A DNA stretch of 64,000 nucleotides from Nitrobacteraceae bacterium AZCC 2146 (GCA_036924855.1 JBAGRP010000001.1:62001-126000), one strand, 5' to 3'; counted from the first letter of the stretch, positions 1-8,701 are shown. The notes: generated by a model from the letters alone, not told the origin. Numbers and translations: made by a program.

Positions 1-816
1 GTTCTGGTGCAGTCGACGGTGCTGCTGCTGATGGCGCTGCCGATGACATTGATCATCATGACCGAAGGTCTTGATCTGTCGATGGGCGCAGTCCTGACGC
101 TGGCATCGCTGGTTGTTGCCATCGTCACGCTCGCCACCGGCTCTGTCCTGCTTGGGCTGCTGGCGGCATGCGCGGTCGGAACGATGTTCGGTGCCGTCAA
201 TGGCTGGCTGGTGGCGATTTTGGGCATTCCGCCATTCGTCGCGACACTGGGCACGTTGGGGATGGCGCAGGGCCTGTCGCTGATCGTCAGCGACGGCCAG
301 AGCGTGGTCGGCATGCCGCGCGCGATCCGGGATATCTACTCGGGTACGATAGCCGCAATCCCGCTGCCAATCCTGATGGCGGTTGCCGCCTATGTGGTTT
401 TTCACCTGCTGCTATATCACATGCGGTTAGGCACCTTTGTCTTTGCGCTCGGAGGCAACCGTGATGCGCTGCGTTTCGCAGGTATCAAGGTCGAGCGCGT
501 ACTTATCGTGGTTTACGCGATCGGTGGTGCCATGGCGGGCTTGGCCGGCGTGCTGATGACCGCACGCATGAATGCCGGACATCCGACCGCCGGTCTCGGG
601 ATGGAATTCGACGCCATCGCGGCCGTGGCGGTCGGCGGCACTTCGTTTGAACGCGGCAACGGCTGGTTGCTGGGAACGCTGCTCGGCGTGCTCACCGTCG
701 GCGTGCTGCGCAACGGTCTCAACCTTCTCGCCATCCCGTCCTCGGTTCAGGTGTCGTGCGTCGGGGTACTCGTCATCATGGCATTGTTTTTCGACGGACT
801 GCGGGGCCGGACATGA
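1..816 (+). CDS. Sugar ABC transporter permease, RbsC family (5' end outside window)
   Basis: Integral membrane subunit of a ribose/xylose-type ABC importer (BPD_transp_2 family) in the inner membrane. The frame is open to base 1 and the visible protein starts inside the first membrane segments, so the true start lies upstream. About 271 residues are visible of a usual 310-340. The family signature 'TEGLDLSMGA' appears near the start and a Gly-rich 'AVGGTSFERGNGWLLG' loop near the C-terminus. Its TGA overlaps the ATG of the next permease (ATGA). A second permease and a periplasmic binding protein follow, so this is the tail of a sugar importer operon whose ATPase should be upstream. The substrate cannot be read from the sequence. 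Confidence 0.93.
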   Translation, partial: VLVQSTVLLLMALPMTLIIMTEGLDLSMGAVLTLASLVVAIVTLATGSVLLGLLAACAVGTMFGAVNGWLVAILGIPPFVATLGTLGMAQGLSLIVSDGQSVVGMPRAIRDIYSGTIAAIPLPILMAVAAYVVFHLLLYHMRLGTFVFALGGNRDALRFAGIKVERVLIVVYAIGGAMAGLAGVLMTARMNAGHPTAGLGMEFDAIAAVAVGGTSFERGNGWLLGTLLGVLTVGVLRNGLNLLAIPSSVQVSCVGVLVIMALFFDGLRGRT

Positions 817-1793
817 CCGACACGACCAAGATATTGCCTGGCCGTGCCGGCGGCTTGCATATTTCGGGAGACGTGCTGCAGCTATCGTATCGTCTGCTGG
901 CCGCGCTGCTGATCTGCGTGCTGCTGTCGCTGCTGACGGACTCCTTTCTTTCGCTCAACAACATCCTGAATGTGTTGCGACAGGCCAGCTTGATGTTCTT
1001 CGTCGCCGCGGGCCTCACGCTGGTGGTGCTGACGGCCGGGCTTGATCTGTCGATTGGCGCGAATGTCGGCCTGACGGCCTGCCTGGCGGGCACCGTCATT
1101 CATGTCACCAGATCGCCGTCGCTGGGTGTGCTGGTGGGAATAGGCGTCGGCGCGGCGATCGGATTCGCCAATGGCATCATGGTCACCGCGCTGCGAATTC
1201 CATCGTTCATCGCCACCTACGGCATGTTGTGGATCCTGCAAGGCGTTGCCTACTGGTACATGGCCGGCGAAACCATTCACGGATTTCCGCCAAGCTTTCG
1301 CCAGCTCGGCAGCGGCTATTTTCTGGGCCTGCCGATTCCCGTCTATCTGCTGGTAATTTTCCTGGCAGTTGGGACGATCTTCGCGCAACGCACCACCTGG
1401 GGGCAGGAGATCTACGCCATCGGCGCCAATCCCGTCGCGGCGCGGTTGTCGGGAATCCCCGTCGCCAGCCGCTTGTTGCTGGTCTACACCATGTCGGGAA
1501 CGATGGCCGGGCTTGCGTCGATCATCTTTCTGGCGCGACTGAACTCCGCCGAAGCCGACATCGGCGAATCCCTGACATTGCCTGCGATAGCCTCCGTGTT
1601 GATTGGTGGCACCTCATTGTTCGGTGGCGTGGGCACCGTGTTCGGCACCTTCATCGGTGCACTGATTTTGACGCTGGTGCTGAACGGCATGAACCTGCTG
1701 TCGATCAGCGCGAGCTGGCAGCCGCTTGTCACCGGCGCGATCGTCATTCTCGCCGTCTGGCTCGACCGCATCACAAGGCGGCGGGCCTTCTAA
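813..1793 (+). CDS. Sugar ABC transporter permease, RbsC family (second)
   Basis: Second RbsC-like inner-membrane permease, 326 residues, the usual family length. I chose the ATG at 813 because it overlaps the stop of the preceding permease by 4 bases (ATGA), which suggests translational coupling; an upstream in-frame ATG at 756 would lie deep inside that gene. The protein is strongly hydrophobic with 8-10 likely membrane segments. It contains 'TAGLDLSIGANVG' (about residues 75-87) and 'GGTSLFGGVGTVFG', matching the conserved loops of the family. Two different permeases side by side suggest a heterodimeric channel. The binding protein gene follows after 38 bases. Confidence 0.95.
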   Translation: MTDTTKILPGRAGGLHISGDVLQLSYRLLAALLICVLLSLLTDSFLSLNNILNVLRQASLMFFVAAGLTLVVLTAGLDLSIGANVGLTACLAGTVIHVTRSPSLGVLVGIGVGAAIGFANGIMVTALRIPSFIATYGMLWILQGVAYWYMAGETIHGFPPSFRQLGSGYFLGLPIPVYLLVIFLAVGTIFAQRTTWGQEIYAIGANPVAARLSGIPVASRLLLVYTMSGTMAGLASIIFLARLNSAEADIGESLTLPAIASVLIGGTSLFGGVGTVFGTFIGALILTLVLNGMNLLSISASWQPLVTGAIVILAVWLDRITRRRAF

Positions 1794-1831
1794 CCATCCA
1801 ACAAACCAAAAAATCACACAGGGAGAATACC

Positions 1832-2806
1832 ATGAAAATGCTGACTTCAGGTCTGGCGCTCGGTCTTGCCGGCTTCGCTTCGATTTCCGCCGCACACGCC
1901 GATGGCGAAACCATCGCGGTATTTACAAAGAACCAGACCAATCCATATTTTCAGACCGTCCGCGTTGGCGCCGACGTTGCGGCGAAATCCCTGAACGCCA
2001 AGACGCTGCATTTCATTCCGACCAAGCCGGACAGCATTCCCGAGCAACTCAGTCAGATCGAGGACGTCATCGTCAAGAAGCCGTCGGCGATCGTGTTCAT
2101 TCCGGTCGATTACAAGGCGATGGTCCCCGGTGTGGAGAAGATCAACGACGCGAAGATTCCGATGGTCAATGTCACCGACCGTTCCGCCGGCGGAAAGTTT
2201 GGGGCGTTCGTGGGGGCGGACGATTACAGCCTCGGGCTGGAAACTGCGCGTTATTTGCTCAAGGCATTGGGTGGCAAGGGCAAGATCGTCATTCTTGAAG
2301 GCGTCAAGGGCTCGCTGACCAACATCGACCGCGTCCGCGGCTTCAACGACGCCCTGAAAGAAAATCCTGGAACCAAGCTGGTTGCCTCGCAGCCGGCCAA
2401 CTATCAGCGTTTGCAGGCGTTGCAGGTGATGGAAAACCTGATGCAGTCGAATGCCGAGATCGACGGCGTCCTGGCCGCCAACGATGCCATGGCGGTCGGC
2501 GCTATCGAAGCGCTGGACGGCGCCAATCGCAAGGCCCAGGTGGTGGGCATCAACGGCACCAAGGAGGCGGTAGATGCAATCAAGAGCGGCAAGCTGCTCG
2601 CCAGCGGCGATTACAATGGCTTCGTGCAGGGTTGCCTGGGAACGATGATAGCGATCCGTGAACTTCGTAAGGAGCCGGTTATCCCTGAAATCGTGCTGGC
2701 GCCGACCGTCATCACCAAGGACAACTACAAGCCGTACGATGTCGCCCTGGAATCGCGTGCTTGCCCGAGCTGGGAAGAAGGCGCGAAGCTGGGCATGAAG
2801 CGGTAG
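1832..2806 (+). CDS. Periplasmic sugar-binding protein, RbsB family
   Basis: Substrate-binding protein of the sugar ABC importer, 324 residues. It has an N-terminal signal peptide (about residues 1-24, ending in an AHA-D type cleavage site) and the two-lobed Peripla_BP_4 fold. Typical landmarks are 'NPYFQTVRVGADVAAK' near the N-terminus, 'IDRVRGFNDAL' in the middle and 'AANDAMAVGAIEAL' in the second lobe. A GGGAGA ribosome-binding site at 1821-1826 supports the ATG at 1832. The gene follows two permeases with a 38-base gap, so the order is permease-permease-binding protein. Ribose-like sugars are the family norm, but the ligand here is unknown. Confidence 0.95.
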   Translation: MKMLTSGLALGLAGFASISAAHADGETIAVFTKNQTNPYFQTVRVGADVAAKSLNAKTLHFIPTKPDSIPEQLSQIEDVIVKKPSAIVFIPVDYKAMVPGVEKINDAKIPMVNVTDRSAGGKFGAFVGADDYSLGLETARYLLKALGGKGKIVILEGVKGSLTNIDRVRGFNDALKENPGTKLVASQPANYQRLQALQVMENLMQSNAEIDGVLAANDAMAVGAIEALDGANRKAQVVGINGTKEAVDAIKSGKLLASGDYNGFVQGCLGTMIAIRELRKEPVIPEIVLAPTVITKDNYKPYDVALESRACPSWEEGAKLGMKR

Positions 2807-2919
2807 GTGCAAGTATGGAATAATGTCGCCATCGTCAGGCACAGTGGTGCTTGATCCAGTCAGGAAGCCGGTTGAAAAGATGCCAACTTCCGGAGCCCAC
2901 CTGAAACAGGGAAACTACT

Positions 2920-3207
2920 GTGCTTTTTGTTCTTCACGCGCTTGACCGACCCGGCGCGTTGCCGAAGCGGCTGTCGAACTACGACGCTCACAAGGCGTTC
3001 CTCTCCGATACGAGCCCTTATGGCATCAAGATCGTGATGTCCGGCCCGCTCACGGCCGATGACGGTGAAACGATGATCGGCAGCCTGTTTCTGATCGAGG
3101 CGGCCGATCGCGCCGCAGTCCTGCGCTTCCATGCAGCGGACCCGTTTCTTGCCGCAGACATCTGGGAGAAAGTCACTATCACAGGCTTTATCAGGCGACA
3201 GGGGTAG
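2920..3207 (+). CDS. YciI family protein
   Basis: Small cytoplasmic protein of 95 residues with the ferredoxin-like YciI (YCII-related) fold. Typical features are the N-terminal strand 'MLFVLHALDRPGAL', a central 'GPLTADDGETMIGSLFLIEA' and the C-terminal 'DPFLAADIWEKVTITGF'. The conserved His/Asp pair of the family seems present (H in 'ALDRP...DAHKAF', D in 'AADPF'). Start is a GTG with AGGGA about 8 bases upstream. It lies 113 bases after the sugar-binding protein on the same strand and may be a separate unit. YciI proteins are often poorly characterised enzymes or accessory domains; no precise function can be given. Confidence 0.85.
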   Translation: MLFVLHALDRPGALPKRLSNYDAHKAFLSDTSPYGIKIVMSGPLTADDGETMIGSLFLIEAADRAAVLRFHAADPFLAADIWEKVTITGFIRRQG

Positions 3208-3295
3208 TCGGCCCATGCAGGCAATACGTTCAGGACCGACGGCGGCGCCGCGCTTCACCTATCCACATCACTGATCAAGTGGAAGCTCAGCGCCG

Positions 3296-4132
3296 TCAGT
3301 TGGATGGACCGTCGCCGCGGATGGCGAAGGTGGTGGTTTTCAGTCTGGTCATTCCAAACTTGTCGAACAGTCTGTCGTAGGTACCGTCGGCGCGGATCGC
3401 CGTCAGCGCATCTGCCGTCGCCTGCGCCAGCAGCTTGTCGCGGAACGCGAAAGTGATGTCGGTGCCGGCGATGTCCCTGACCCAGATCTTGGCGATGCCG
3501 CGCTGCTCCAGCGAGTTGGCGGTTTCGTTGATGTTGAGCGCCGCCTCGAGCTGTCCCGCGCGCAACGCCGCCGAGGTTCCGGTGACGGTCGTGAAGGTGC
3601 GCAAGTCGATCGCCTTGAGGCCCTTCGCCACCATCTCGGTATTGAACTCGCGCGCCTTGCGCTCGGTGTAAGTGGCAGACTCGACGCCAACGATGCGGCC
3701 GGCGAGGTCCTCGAACTTCTCAAGCTTCAGACTGGATGCGGGATCGGTGTAGATGCTGATCGCCTGCTGCGCATAAGGCATGAGGTAGAGCATCTTCGAG
3801 CGCTCCTCTGTCCAGAACAGGCCGGTGTTGATGGTATCGAAGCGGCCGGCGCGCAGACCCGGGATCATCGGCGGGAAGTCCATGCGCAGGAACACCGGTT
3901 CCAGGCAGATGCGTTTGGCGATTTCCCTGGCGAGTTCGACATTGAGCCCCTGCAGCTCGCCCTTGTCGTCAACGAATTGCTGCGGCGGCAGAGTTGGATT
4001 GATCGACATCTGCCACTTGCCGGCCTCGATCAGGCTCGATGTCGGCACTTTGGGCGTGCAGCCCTGGGCGTGGGCTGCTTGCGCAAGGCCGATCAGTACG
4101 GCCAGGGTGGCGAGGATCTTGAGAAGGCGCAT
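3296..4132 (-). CDS. Extracellular solute-binding protein family 3
   Basis: Periplasmic amino-acid-type binding protein (SBP_bac_3), 278 residues. The signal peptide 'MRLLKILATLAVLIGLAQAAHA' ends in AHA-Q. Family landmarks include 'LQGLNVELAREIAKR', 'PGLRAGRFDTINTG' and 'EKFEDLAGRIVGVESAT'. I prefer the ATG at 4132, which has GGGAG 8 bases upstream, over the adjacent GTG at 4135. No permease or ATPase gene lies beside it, so it is an orphan binding protein or works with a distant ABC transporter. It lies 114 bases downstream of the MaoC gene on the same strand and might be co-transcribed with it. Confidence 0.9.
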   Translation of the reverse strand: MRLLKILATLAVLIGLAQAAHAQGCTPKVPTSSLIEAGKWQMSINPTLPPQQFVDDKGELQGLNVELAREIAKRICLEPVFLRMDFPPMIPGLRAGRFDTINTGLFWTEERSKMLYLMPYAQQAISIYTDPASSLKLEKFEDLAGRIVGVESATYTERKAREFNTEMVAKGLKAIDLRTFTTVTGTSAALRAGQLEAALNINETANSLEQRGIAKIWVRDIAGTDITFAFRDKLLAQATADALTAIRADGTYDRLFDKFGMTRLKTTTFAIRGDGPSN

Positions 4133-4246
4133 CACGTGAACTCCCGTACAAAGGGGTGAGGGGCGGAAGAGAGCGTTCTCCGGGTCTTGGTCTGTCGTCT
4201 TGTTCTCGTTGTCGGTTTGTCGTCGTTTGGCATCTGCATTGGTGGA

Positions 4247-4723
4247 TCAGCGCTCCGGCTGCCGGGTCAGGATCAGGGACGTGTGACGAGCTTGTATGAC
4301 CACTTCGTCGTGCTGGTTGATCAGGTCGAGTGCCTCGATAACGATGCCGCGTCCGGGGTTGCGGGTCGGCCGCTTCTCGACGAAGCGGAAGTGCACGCGC
4401 AGCTGGTCGCCGGCGACGACGGGGGCCTTGAAGCGCACCTCGTCCCAGCCGAGTGAGGCGACAGAGGTTTCCTCGTAAAGCTTCAGTTCCGACTTCAGTC
4501 CTTCCATCAGCGACAGGCCGAACAGCCCATGGGCGATCACGTCCGGGAAGCTGCGCGATTTGGCGTAGGCGGCGTCGAGGTGCAGCGGATGATGGTCGCG
4601 CGTCACGTCGGCGAAGGCGGCGATATCCGCCGGCGTCACCGTGTGCGCCGCGCTCTCGAACTGCGTGCCCAGTTCGATGTCTTCGTAGCGGAGGTTGGTC
4701 GCTGCTGTGCTGGCGTCGCTCAT
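4247..4723 (-). CDS. MaoC family (R)-specific enoyl-CoA hydratase/dehydratase
   Basis: Single hot-dog domain protein of 158 residues, most like MaoC dehydratases that hydrate enoyl-CoA or dehydrate hydroxyacyl-CoA thioesters in the cytoplasm. The hydratase 2 motif is visible as 'FADVTRDHHPLHLDAAYA' (about residues 37-54), giving the usual Asp and His, followed by 'FPDVIAHGLFGLSLMEGL'. It lies 11 bases downstream of a truncated CoA-transferase gene on the same strand, which fits an acyl-CoA catabolic operon that has partly decayed. The substrate is not known. Confidence 0.9.
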   Translation of the reverse strand: MSDASTAATNLRYEDIELGTQFESAAHTVTPADIAAFADVTRDHHPLHLDAAYAKSRSFPDVIAHGLFGLSLMEGLKSELKLYEETSVASLGWDEVRFKAPVVAGDQLRVHFRFVEKRPTRNPGRGIVIEALDLINQHDEVVIQARHTSLILTRQPER

Positions 4724-4734
4724 CGCATTGTCCT

Positions 4735-5391
4735 TCAGGCGATCTTGCGCGTGCGCGCAGGCAATTTGACGAAACTCTGGCCGATGCCCATCGGTCCTGG
4801 CCGAAAGATGCGGGAGTCCATATCCCTAAGGTCCGGGCTGATGCGCGGCCGGAAACCCATGTGCGCCAGCACGTCTTCTTCCAGTCGCGCGCCCGGTGCG
4901 ATCTCCGTCAGGGTGATGCCGCCGTCGTGTAGCTGGAACACAGCGCGTTCGGTGACGTAGGACACCTCCTGACCGCGCTGCGTAGCGAGCGAGGCGCTGA
5001 AGCTGATCTGTCCGACCTGTGGCACGAATTTGCGGAAGGCGCCGTCGCGGCGGATGGCCAGACGGCCGTTTTCAACACCGATATCCAGTTTGCCGGCCGT
5101 CATGCTGCCGTTGAAAATCAGCCGCCTCGCGTTCTGCGTGATGTCGATGAAACCGCCCGAGCCATCCCGGCGGTCGCCGAAGCGGGTGACGTTGACGTTG
5201 CCCGCTTCGTCGACCTCCGCGAAGGAGAGGAAGGCGCAGGTCAGCCCGCCACCGTCGTAGAAATCGAACTGGTAGGCCTGATCGAGGATGGCACGCGGAT
5301 TGATGGCGGTGCCGAATTCGCGCGCATGGCCGGGGACGCCGCCAACGACGCCCGATTCCACCGTGAGTGTGATCAGTCGTAGCTTGTCCAG
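4735..5391 (-). pseudogene. Acyl-CoA:acetate/3-ketoacid CoA-transferase, C-terminal fragment
   Basis: The reading frame encodes the C-terminal part of a propionate/acetate CoA-transferase (Pct/YdiF type), with 'TVESGVVGGVPGHAREFG' and 'RFGDRRDGSGGFIDITQNA' as family landmarks. Family members are usually around 520 residues; only about 215 remain. Family-like sequence ('LDKLRLITLTVESGV') runs upstream of the first possible start (GTG at 5361) right up to an in-frame TAA at 5392-5394, so the N-terminal half, including the first catalytic subdomain, is missing. No homologous N-terminal sequence was seen in the next few hundred bases. I therefore call it a 5'-deleted pseudogene. Some translation from the GTG is possible but would not give a complete enzyme. 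Confidence 0.8.
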
Positions 5392-5667
5392 TTATTGCCT
5401 TATGATGCGCACCGACTGACGCGTTTCTTGCATGTGCACGCTAATGCAGACAAAACGCGCGTGTCGGTTTCGATGGCACCGAGCGGACCATCCACCCGTT
5501 GATGCCCGAATGACGTTCCGTCGCTGATGCTGGATCGGTTGGGGTTCGCCGCTCCCTTGGGCGCGAGCGGTGATAGTGATTTGTGACAGAGCGGACTGGG
5601 GATGCGAGGTGATATAGGAACCAAGCACACCGCCATCCCGCTTTGGTACCAGCAACGGAGTGCTGCA

Positions 5668-5820
5668 ATGCCGAAAGAAAATGACCTAGAAGGCCAGCAA
5701 GATCAGGGCGGCAAGCACGGCGGAAAGAAGGGTATGCCAAAACCCGAGCCAAAACCGGGCCATTTTCCACCGCAAAAAGTTAAGCACGACGAAGACGGCA
5801 AAACCGACAAGTCGAAATAA
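5668..5820 (+). CDS. Small Lys-rich hydrophilic protein, unknown function
   Basis: Possible 50-residue protein starting 'MPKENDLEGQQDQGG' and ending in Lys/Asp-rich sequence. It is very rich in Lys, Gly, Pro and Asp, with no hydrophobic stretch, so it should be soluble and disordered. A GGAG at 5657-5660 lies 7 bases before the ATG at 5668. The reading frame extends upstream, but those codons look non-coding. It lies between the broken CoA-transferase and the candidate island edge. I recognise no family. Composition and the ribosome-binding site favour a real gene, but it is short. Confidence 0.45.
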   Translation: MPKENDLEGQQDQGGKHGGKKGMPKPEPKPGHFPPQKVKHDEDGKTDKSK

Positions 5821-5982
5821 TCAAGGAGGCGGCCCCCTCAGGCTGACTACGTTGCTCGATTTGTGGTGTGTCGTACTGCCGCTCGCGAAGGTGGGTCTGA
5901 CTTTTACGCCGGACCAAATAATTCTGAACCGCATGCACGTCGATGGAACGACCGCTAGCGCAAAGCAGTCGTTGAGGTTTGT

Positions 5983-6081
5983 ATGTTAGAATCTCGCTGG
6001 CTGCCGCTACCTAGACCTAGTCCAAATTTCCTCTTGATGGACTGGACTGTCCGCATTACGAGCGCCAATCAAGAAGCATGA
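5983..6081 (+). pseudogene. Displaced 5' end of dusA (candidate left attachment site)
   Basis: A 32-codon frame starts at ATG 5983 with GAGG 5-8 bases upstream. It begins Met-Leu like DusA and contains 'MDWTVR', matching the DusA 'MDWTDR' in the same frame. At DNA level TGATGGACTGGAC (6035-6047) is identical to bases 17193-17205 inside dusA, and similarity runs a further 10 bases with one gap. Both copies also share TATGTTAG at the start codon (5982-5989 and 17161-17168). This is the pattern left when an element inserts into the 5' part of dusA, a documented integration target. The frame soon runs into a stop, so no functional protein is expected. Confidence 0.55.
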
Positions 6082-6195
6082 AGAAATGATCGTTGTTCTC
6101 AGAATAGCGAGCTTCCGACCGGTGCATCAGTCGCCAAGCTGTGAGCCGATGATTTTTCCCCGATATTCCCGACAAGCTGCACTTGGCGGGACGAC
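6028..6195 (+). repeat. Degenerate direct repeat, left copy
   Basis: About 150 bases resemble 16497-16668 in the same orientation. Shared blocks include CGCCAATC, GATCG.TGTT, GCGAGCTTCC.ACCG, GCCAAG and GAT.ATTTTCC..C.GAT. By eye identity is roughly two thirds. The left copy begins at the dusA-like attachment core and the right copy lies about 530 bases before the intact dusA core, so the two copies bracket the malonate gene cluster. They may be left-end sequences of related integrative elements. Confidence 0.5.
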
Positions 6196-6288
6196 GGCTG
6201 GCGGTCTACTCGACCTGCAAATATCCCACAACCAAGGTGCGCGGCCTCCTCGATTTCATTGCGCGATCCGCGATTAGTAAGCGCCTGG

Positions 6289-7209
6289 TTAATCGGAAGC
6301 GATCCAGTTTCGCAACCCATCCACCGTACGAAATCCGTCCGCAGAGTAGCATCGGATGGATGGTCGAAAGTCCTGCATCATCTCTGCAAGCGCGTGTCCT
6401 GGGCCCAAGTCGAGCACCTTGCTTGTTCCCAACTCTGCCAGAGCTTCCAGCGTCGCCGACCATTCGATGGGGCGCGCGACCTGGCGTGCTAGCTTTGCCG
6501 TCGCGTCGCTTGCGGAAAAGATGCGTTCCCCGTCGCCGCCGGCCAGCAAGCTATACTGGCTTGCGATGGCCGAGCGCCGACTCGCGTCAAGCGCCTGCCG
6601 GAAGGGCTCCCATGCCCGTTCGAGCAGGGCCGTGTGCGAGGCGATTTTCACGGCAAGAAGGCCAGTGCGCGCCGCGCCTTGTGCCGCTGCGTCACGGCAG
6701 AGGTCGGTCACGTCCTGCTCGGTACCTCCGATCACGAAAAGGTCGCCGGGGTTTATGATCGCGATTTCGCAGCGGTGCTTTTCAAGTAGACGTTCCAGTG
6801 CATTTCGATCAAGCCCGCGGACATACCCGAGGCGGCCACCCGGAGCCGCCGCATCTTCCATCAGGCGAGCGCGAATATTCGTGAGCCGCAAGGCTTCTTC
6901 CGCCGTCCATATTCCTGCGATGCTCCACGCCGCCATTTCACCGACGCTGTAGCCTGTAACAGCGGTTGGCTTCGGAAGGAGATCGGCAAGGCATGCATGT
7001 GTTGCGAGAGCCGCCGTAACGGCGAGGATCTGGCTGATGTGGTTGGTCGATAATTCGTCAGTGTCGCCCGACAGGACCAAGTCGCGCGGATCTCGACCGA
7101 GATGGACCGTTGCCGCGGCGAAGACCGGTTCTGCGGGAGGTTGATCAGCGACCATCTCGAACATCGTGGACGACAGGGTCCCTTGTCCGGCGCAGAGAAG
7201 CGCAAGCAT
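6289..7209 (-). CDS. mdcH: Malonate decarboxylase epsilon subunit, malonyl-CoA:ACP transacylase-like
   Basis: Acyltransferase of 306 residues that loads malonate onto the decarboxylase acyl carrier protein at start-up. It has the FabD fold: 'CAGQG' at residues 6-10, the nucleophile motif 'GYSVGE' with Ser88, and His192 in 'KIASHTALLERA'. I chose the ATG at 7209, which overlaps the mdcB stop by one base (TGATG); a GTG at 7212 would give a 4-base overlap and one extra residue. It is the last gene of mdcACDEGBH, and its stop lies about 230 bases inside the candidate island edge. Family identity is clear from motif and context. Confidence 0.94.
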   Translation of the reverse strand: MLALLCAGQGTLSSTMFEMVADQPPAEPVFAAATVHLGRDPRDLVLSGDTDELSTNHISQILAVTAALATHACLADLLPKPTAVTGYSVGEMAAWSIAGIWTAEEALRLTNIRARLMEDAAAPGGRLGYVRGLDRNALERLLEKHRCEIAIINPGDLFVIGGTEQDVTDLCRDAAAQGAARTGLLAVKIASHTALLERAWEPFRQALDASRRSAIASQYSLLAGGDGERIFSASDATAKLARQVARPIEWSATLEALAELGTSKVLDLGPGHALAEMMQDFRPSIRCYSADGFRTVDGLRNWIASD

Positions 7210-8057
7210 CACGTGTCCAGCCGATCGACGAAGAGAGCCATGGCGAGCAGATCCGCAGAGCCGCCGGGGCTCAGATTGCGCGCCACGAACGCCTGATGGA
7301 TCTCGACGGCCCGCGCGCGCCACCCGGGGCATCCCACGCCGCCCAGCGCGAGGAATGCGGATGCGCAGCTTTGCGCAAAGCGCAAGCCCTCCGCTCCTCT
7401 GCGATGCAGGAGATTGGTGTCGGCGACAGCGGCGATCAGCGTCATGCAGGCCTGAATGCGGGCTGCTTCGTCATCATGAGGAGCGAGCCTGCGCCCGGCA
7501 TGCAACGCGGGAAGGGCGAGATCATACACTGAGGGGAAACCACGAGCTGCCTCCGCTCTCGCGCCGCCCGCACCGTAGCGTCGCCCGGCGACGGCGCCGT
7601 GGCTGCGAAGACATACCGGACCCGCGAGGATCGCTTCGCCCCAGCGCTCCGCAATCAAGCTGCCAAGGGGTTTGCGGATGCCGAGCGCCTTCCGGCACCC
7701 CGCCGCCGCGCAGAGCAGGCCCATGCCGAAAATCGCGCCCCGATGGGTGTTGACGCCGCAAGTTGCCTCCAGCATCGCCCGTTCGGCCGCGATCCCGATC
7801 GCGCGCAATCGGTTCATTCCCGCGCCTGCGGCCCCGGCGACGGCCAGATCTCGGAAGAACGGCCTCAGGGTGTCGGCGCTCCGGCAAAGAAGTTCAGCGC
7901 TCATATCGCCGTGCGAGCCATTGTCGACATGGCTGACGAGGCCCGGTTTCGGAAAGGTCTCCACTTCGAGCTTCAAGCACAGCGCCGCGAGACGGCCAAG
8001 CTGCTCCGCGTGGTCGTCGCGTGCCGGCGGCGATTGCCATCTCGGTGCAACGTTCAT
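7209..8057 (-). CDS. mdcB: Triphosphoribosyl-dephospho-CoA synthase
   Basis: CitG/MdcB-family enzyme of 282 residues. It makes 2'-(5''-triphosphoribosyl)-3'-dephospho-CoA from ATP and dephospho-CoA, the precursor of the prosthetic group of the acyl carrier subunit MdcC. Family landmarks are 'EVETFPKPGLVSHVDNGSH' near residues 31-49, 'GVNTHRGAIFGMGLL' in the middle, and 'ADTNLLHRRG' in the C-terminal half. The start overlaps the mdcG stop by 4 bases (ATGA). It acts just before MdcG in cofactor assembly, and the two genes are adjacent. Confidence 0.94.
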   Translation of the reverse strand: MNVAPRWQSPPARDDHAEQLGRLAALCLKLEVETFPKPGLVSHVDNGSHGDMSAELLCRSADTLRPFFRDLAVAGAAGAGMNRLRAIGIAAERAMLEATCGVNTHRGAIFGMGLLCAAAGCRKALGIRKPLGSLIAERWGEAILAGPVCLRSHGAVAGRRYGAGGARAEAARGFPSVYDLALPALHAGRRLAPHDDEAARIQACMTLIAAVADTNLLHRRGAEGLRFAQSCASAFLALGGVGCPGWRARAVEIHQAFVARNLSPGGSADLLAMALFVDRLDT

Positions 8058-8701
8058 GGGCGTGCGCCGGAGAGAAATATCGCTTTCGTCATGCTGTAGA
8101 CGCCACCCAATCCCTTCACCAAGACTTCGTCCGCATCATCGCTGGTCAGTTCACGCCATTGCACGCCACCCGCAGCACAGATGATCTCTCCGTCCAGCCG
8201 CATCGGCGCTTGGCGCTCGATCTCGGCGATGTTGGCGGGCAGGCTGCTCGCTTGCTTGGTGGCCTGCATTGGCCAAAGCAGGTCGAGGTCGGAGTGATCC
8301 GTTAGATAGGAAAGGCCGGTGAGATGTTGCCAGGCGAGGCTGCCGAACGTCCGGGTCTCCGGACAAAGGCGGAGAAGTCGACCGATCGTTTCCCGCCAAG
8401 CAGGAGGGGCCGTCGCTGCCGCGTCGGCCAATAATGGAGGCGGCTTGCGTTCGATGATCTCGCTGGACGCGAGCGCTACCGCGATGCGCCGCTTGCCGTG
8501 GGAAGGCGGCAGCGGCAGACCGAGCGGAATGGTTCCTGCGGGATCGCTGCAACTTAGCCGACGCACGACGAGGGGACGGCCGGCGCGCGCCCAGCCCTCG
8601 ATGATCGGGTGCTCGGCGAGTTCTGAATGCCGTGCCATAACCGCAGTCCAGGCTGCCGCGGACGGCTTCACCATCGTATGGCGGTTGAGAGGTTCAAGCA
8701 T
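8054..8701 (-). CDS. mdcG: Phosphoribosyl-dephospho-CoA transferase (holo-ACP synthase of malonate decarboxylase)
   Basis: Nucleotidyltransferase of 215 residues that attaches the phosphoribosyl-dephospho-CoA group to a Ser of apo-MdcC. The nucleotidyltransferase signature is visible as 'FGSLAWQHLTG' followed by the acidic 'HSDLDLLWP' near residues 137-144, which supplies the metal-binding Asp pair. The ATG at 8701 overlaps the end of mdcE by 8 bases, and the stop overlaps mdcB by 4. Length and position match MdcG of other bacteria. Confidence 0.93.
   Translation of the reverse strand: MLEPLNRHTMVKPSAAAWTAVMARHSELAEHPIIEGWARAGRPLVVRRLSCSDPAGTIPLGLPLPPSHGKRRIAVALASSEIIERKPPPLLADAAATAPPAWRETIGRLLRLCPETRTFGSLAWQHLTGLSYLTDHSDLDLLWPMQATKQASSLPANIAEIERQAPMRLDGEIICAAGGVQWRELTSDDADEVLVKGLGGVYSMTKAIFLSGARP

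Larger units (their letters stand above)
5821..6288. other. Gene-poor stretch at the left edge of the candidate island
   Basis: These 468 bases hold no convincing intact gene and are less GC-rich than the neighbours. They contain the displaced dusA-like 5' end (5983-6081) and the left copy of a degenerate direct repeat (about 6028-6195), described separately. The plus-strand frame at 6086-6277 overlaps the repeat and has no recognisable protein features. The mdcH stop codon closes the region at 6289. Confidence 0.6.
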
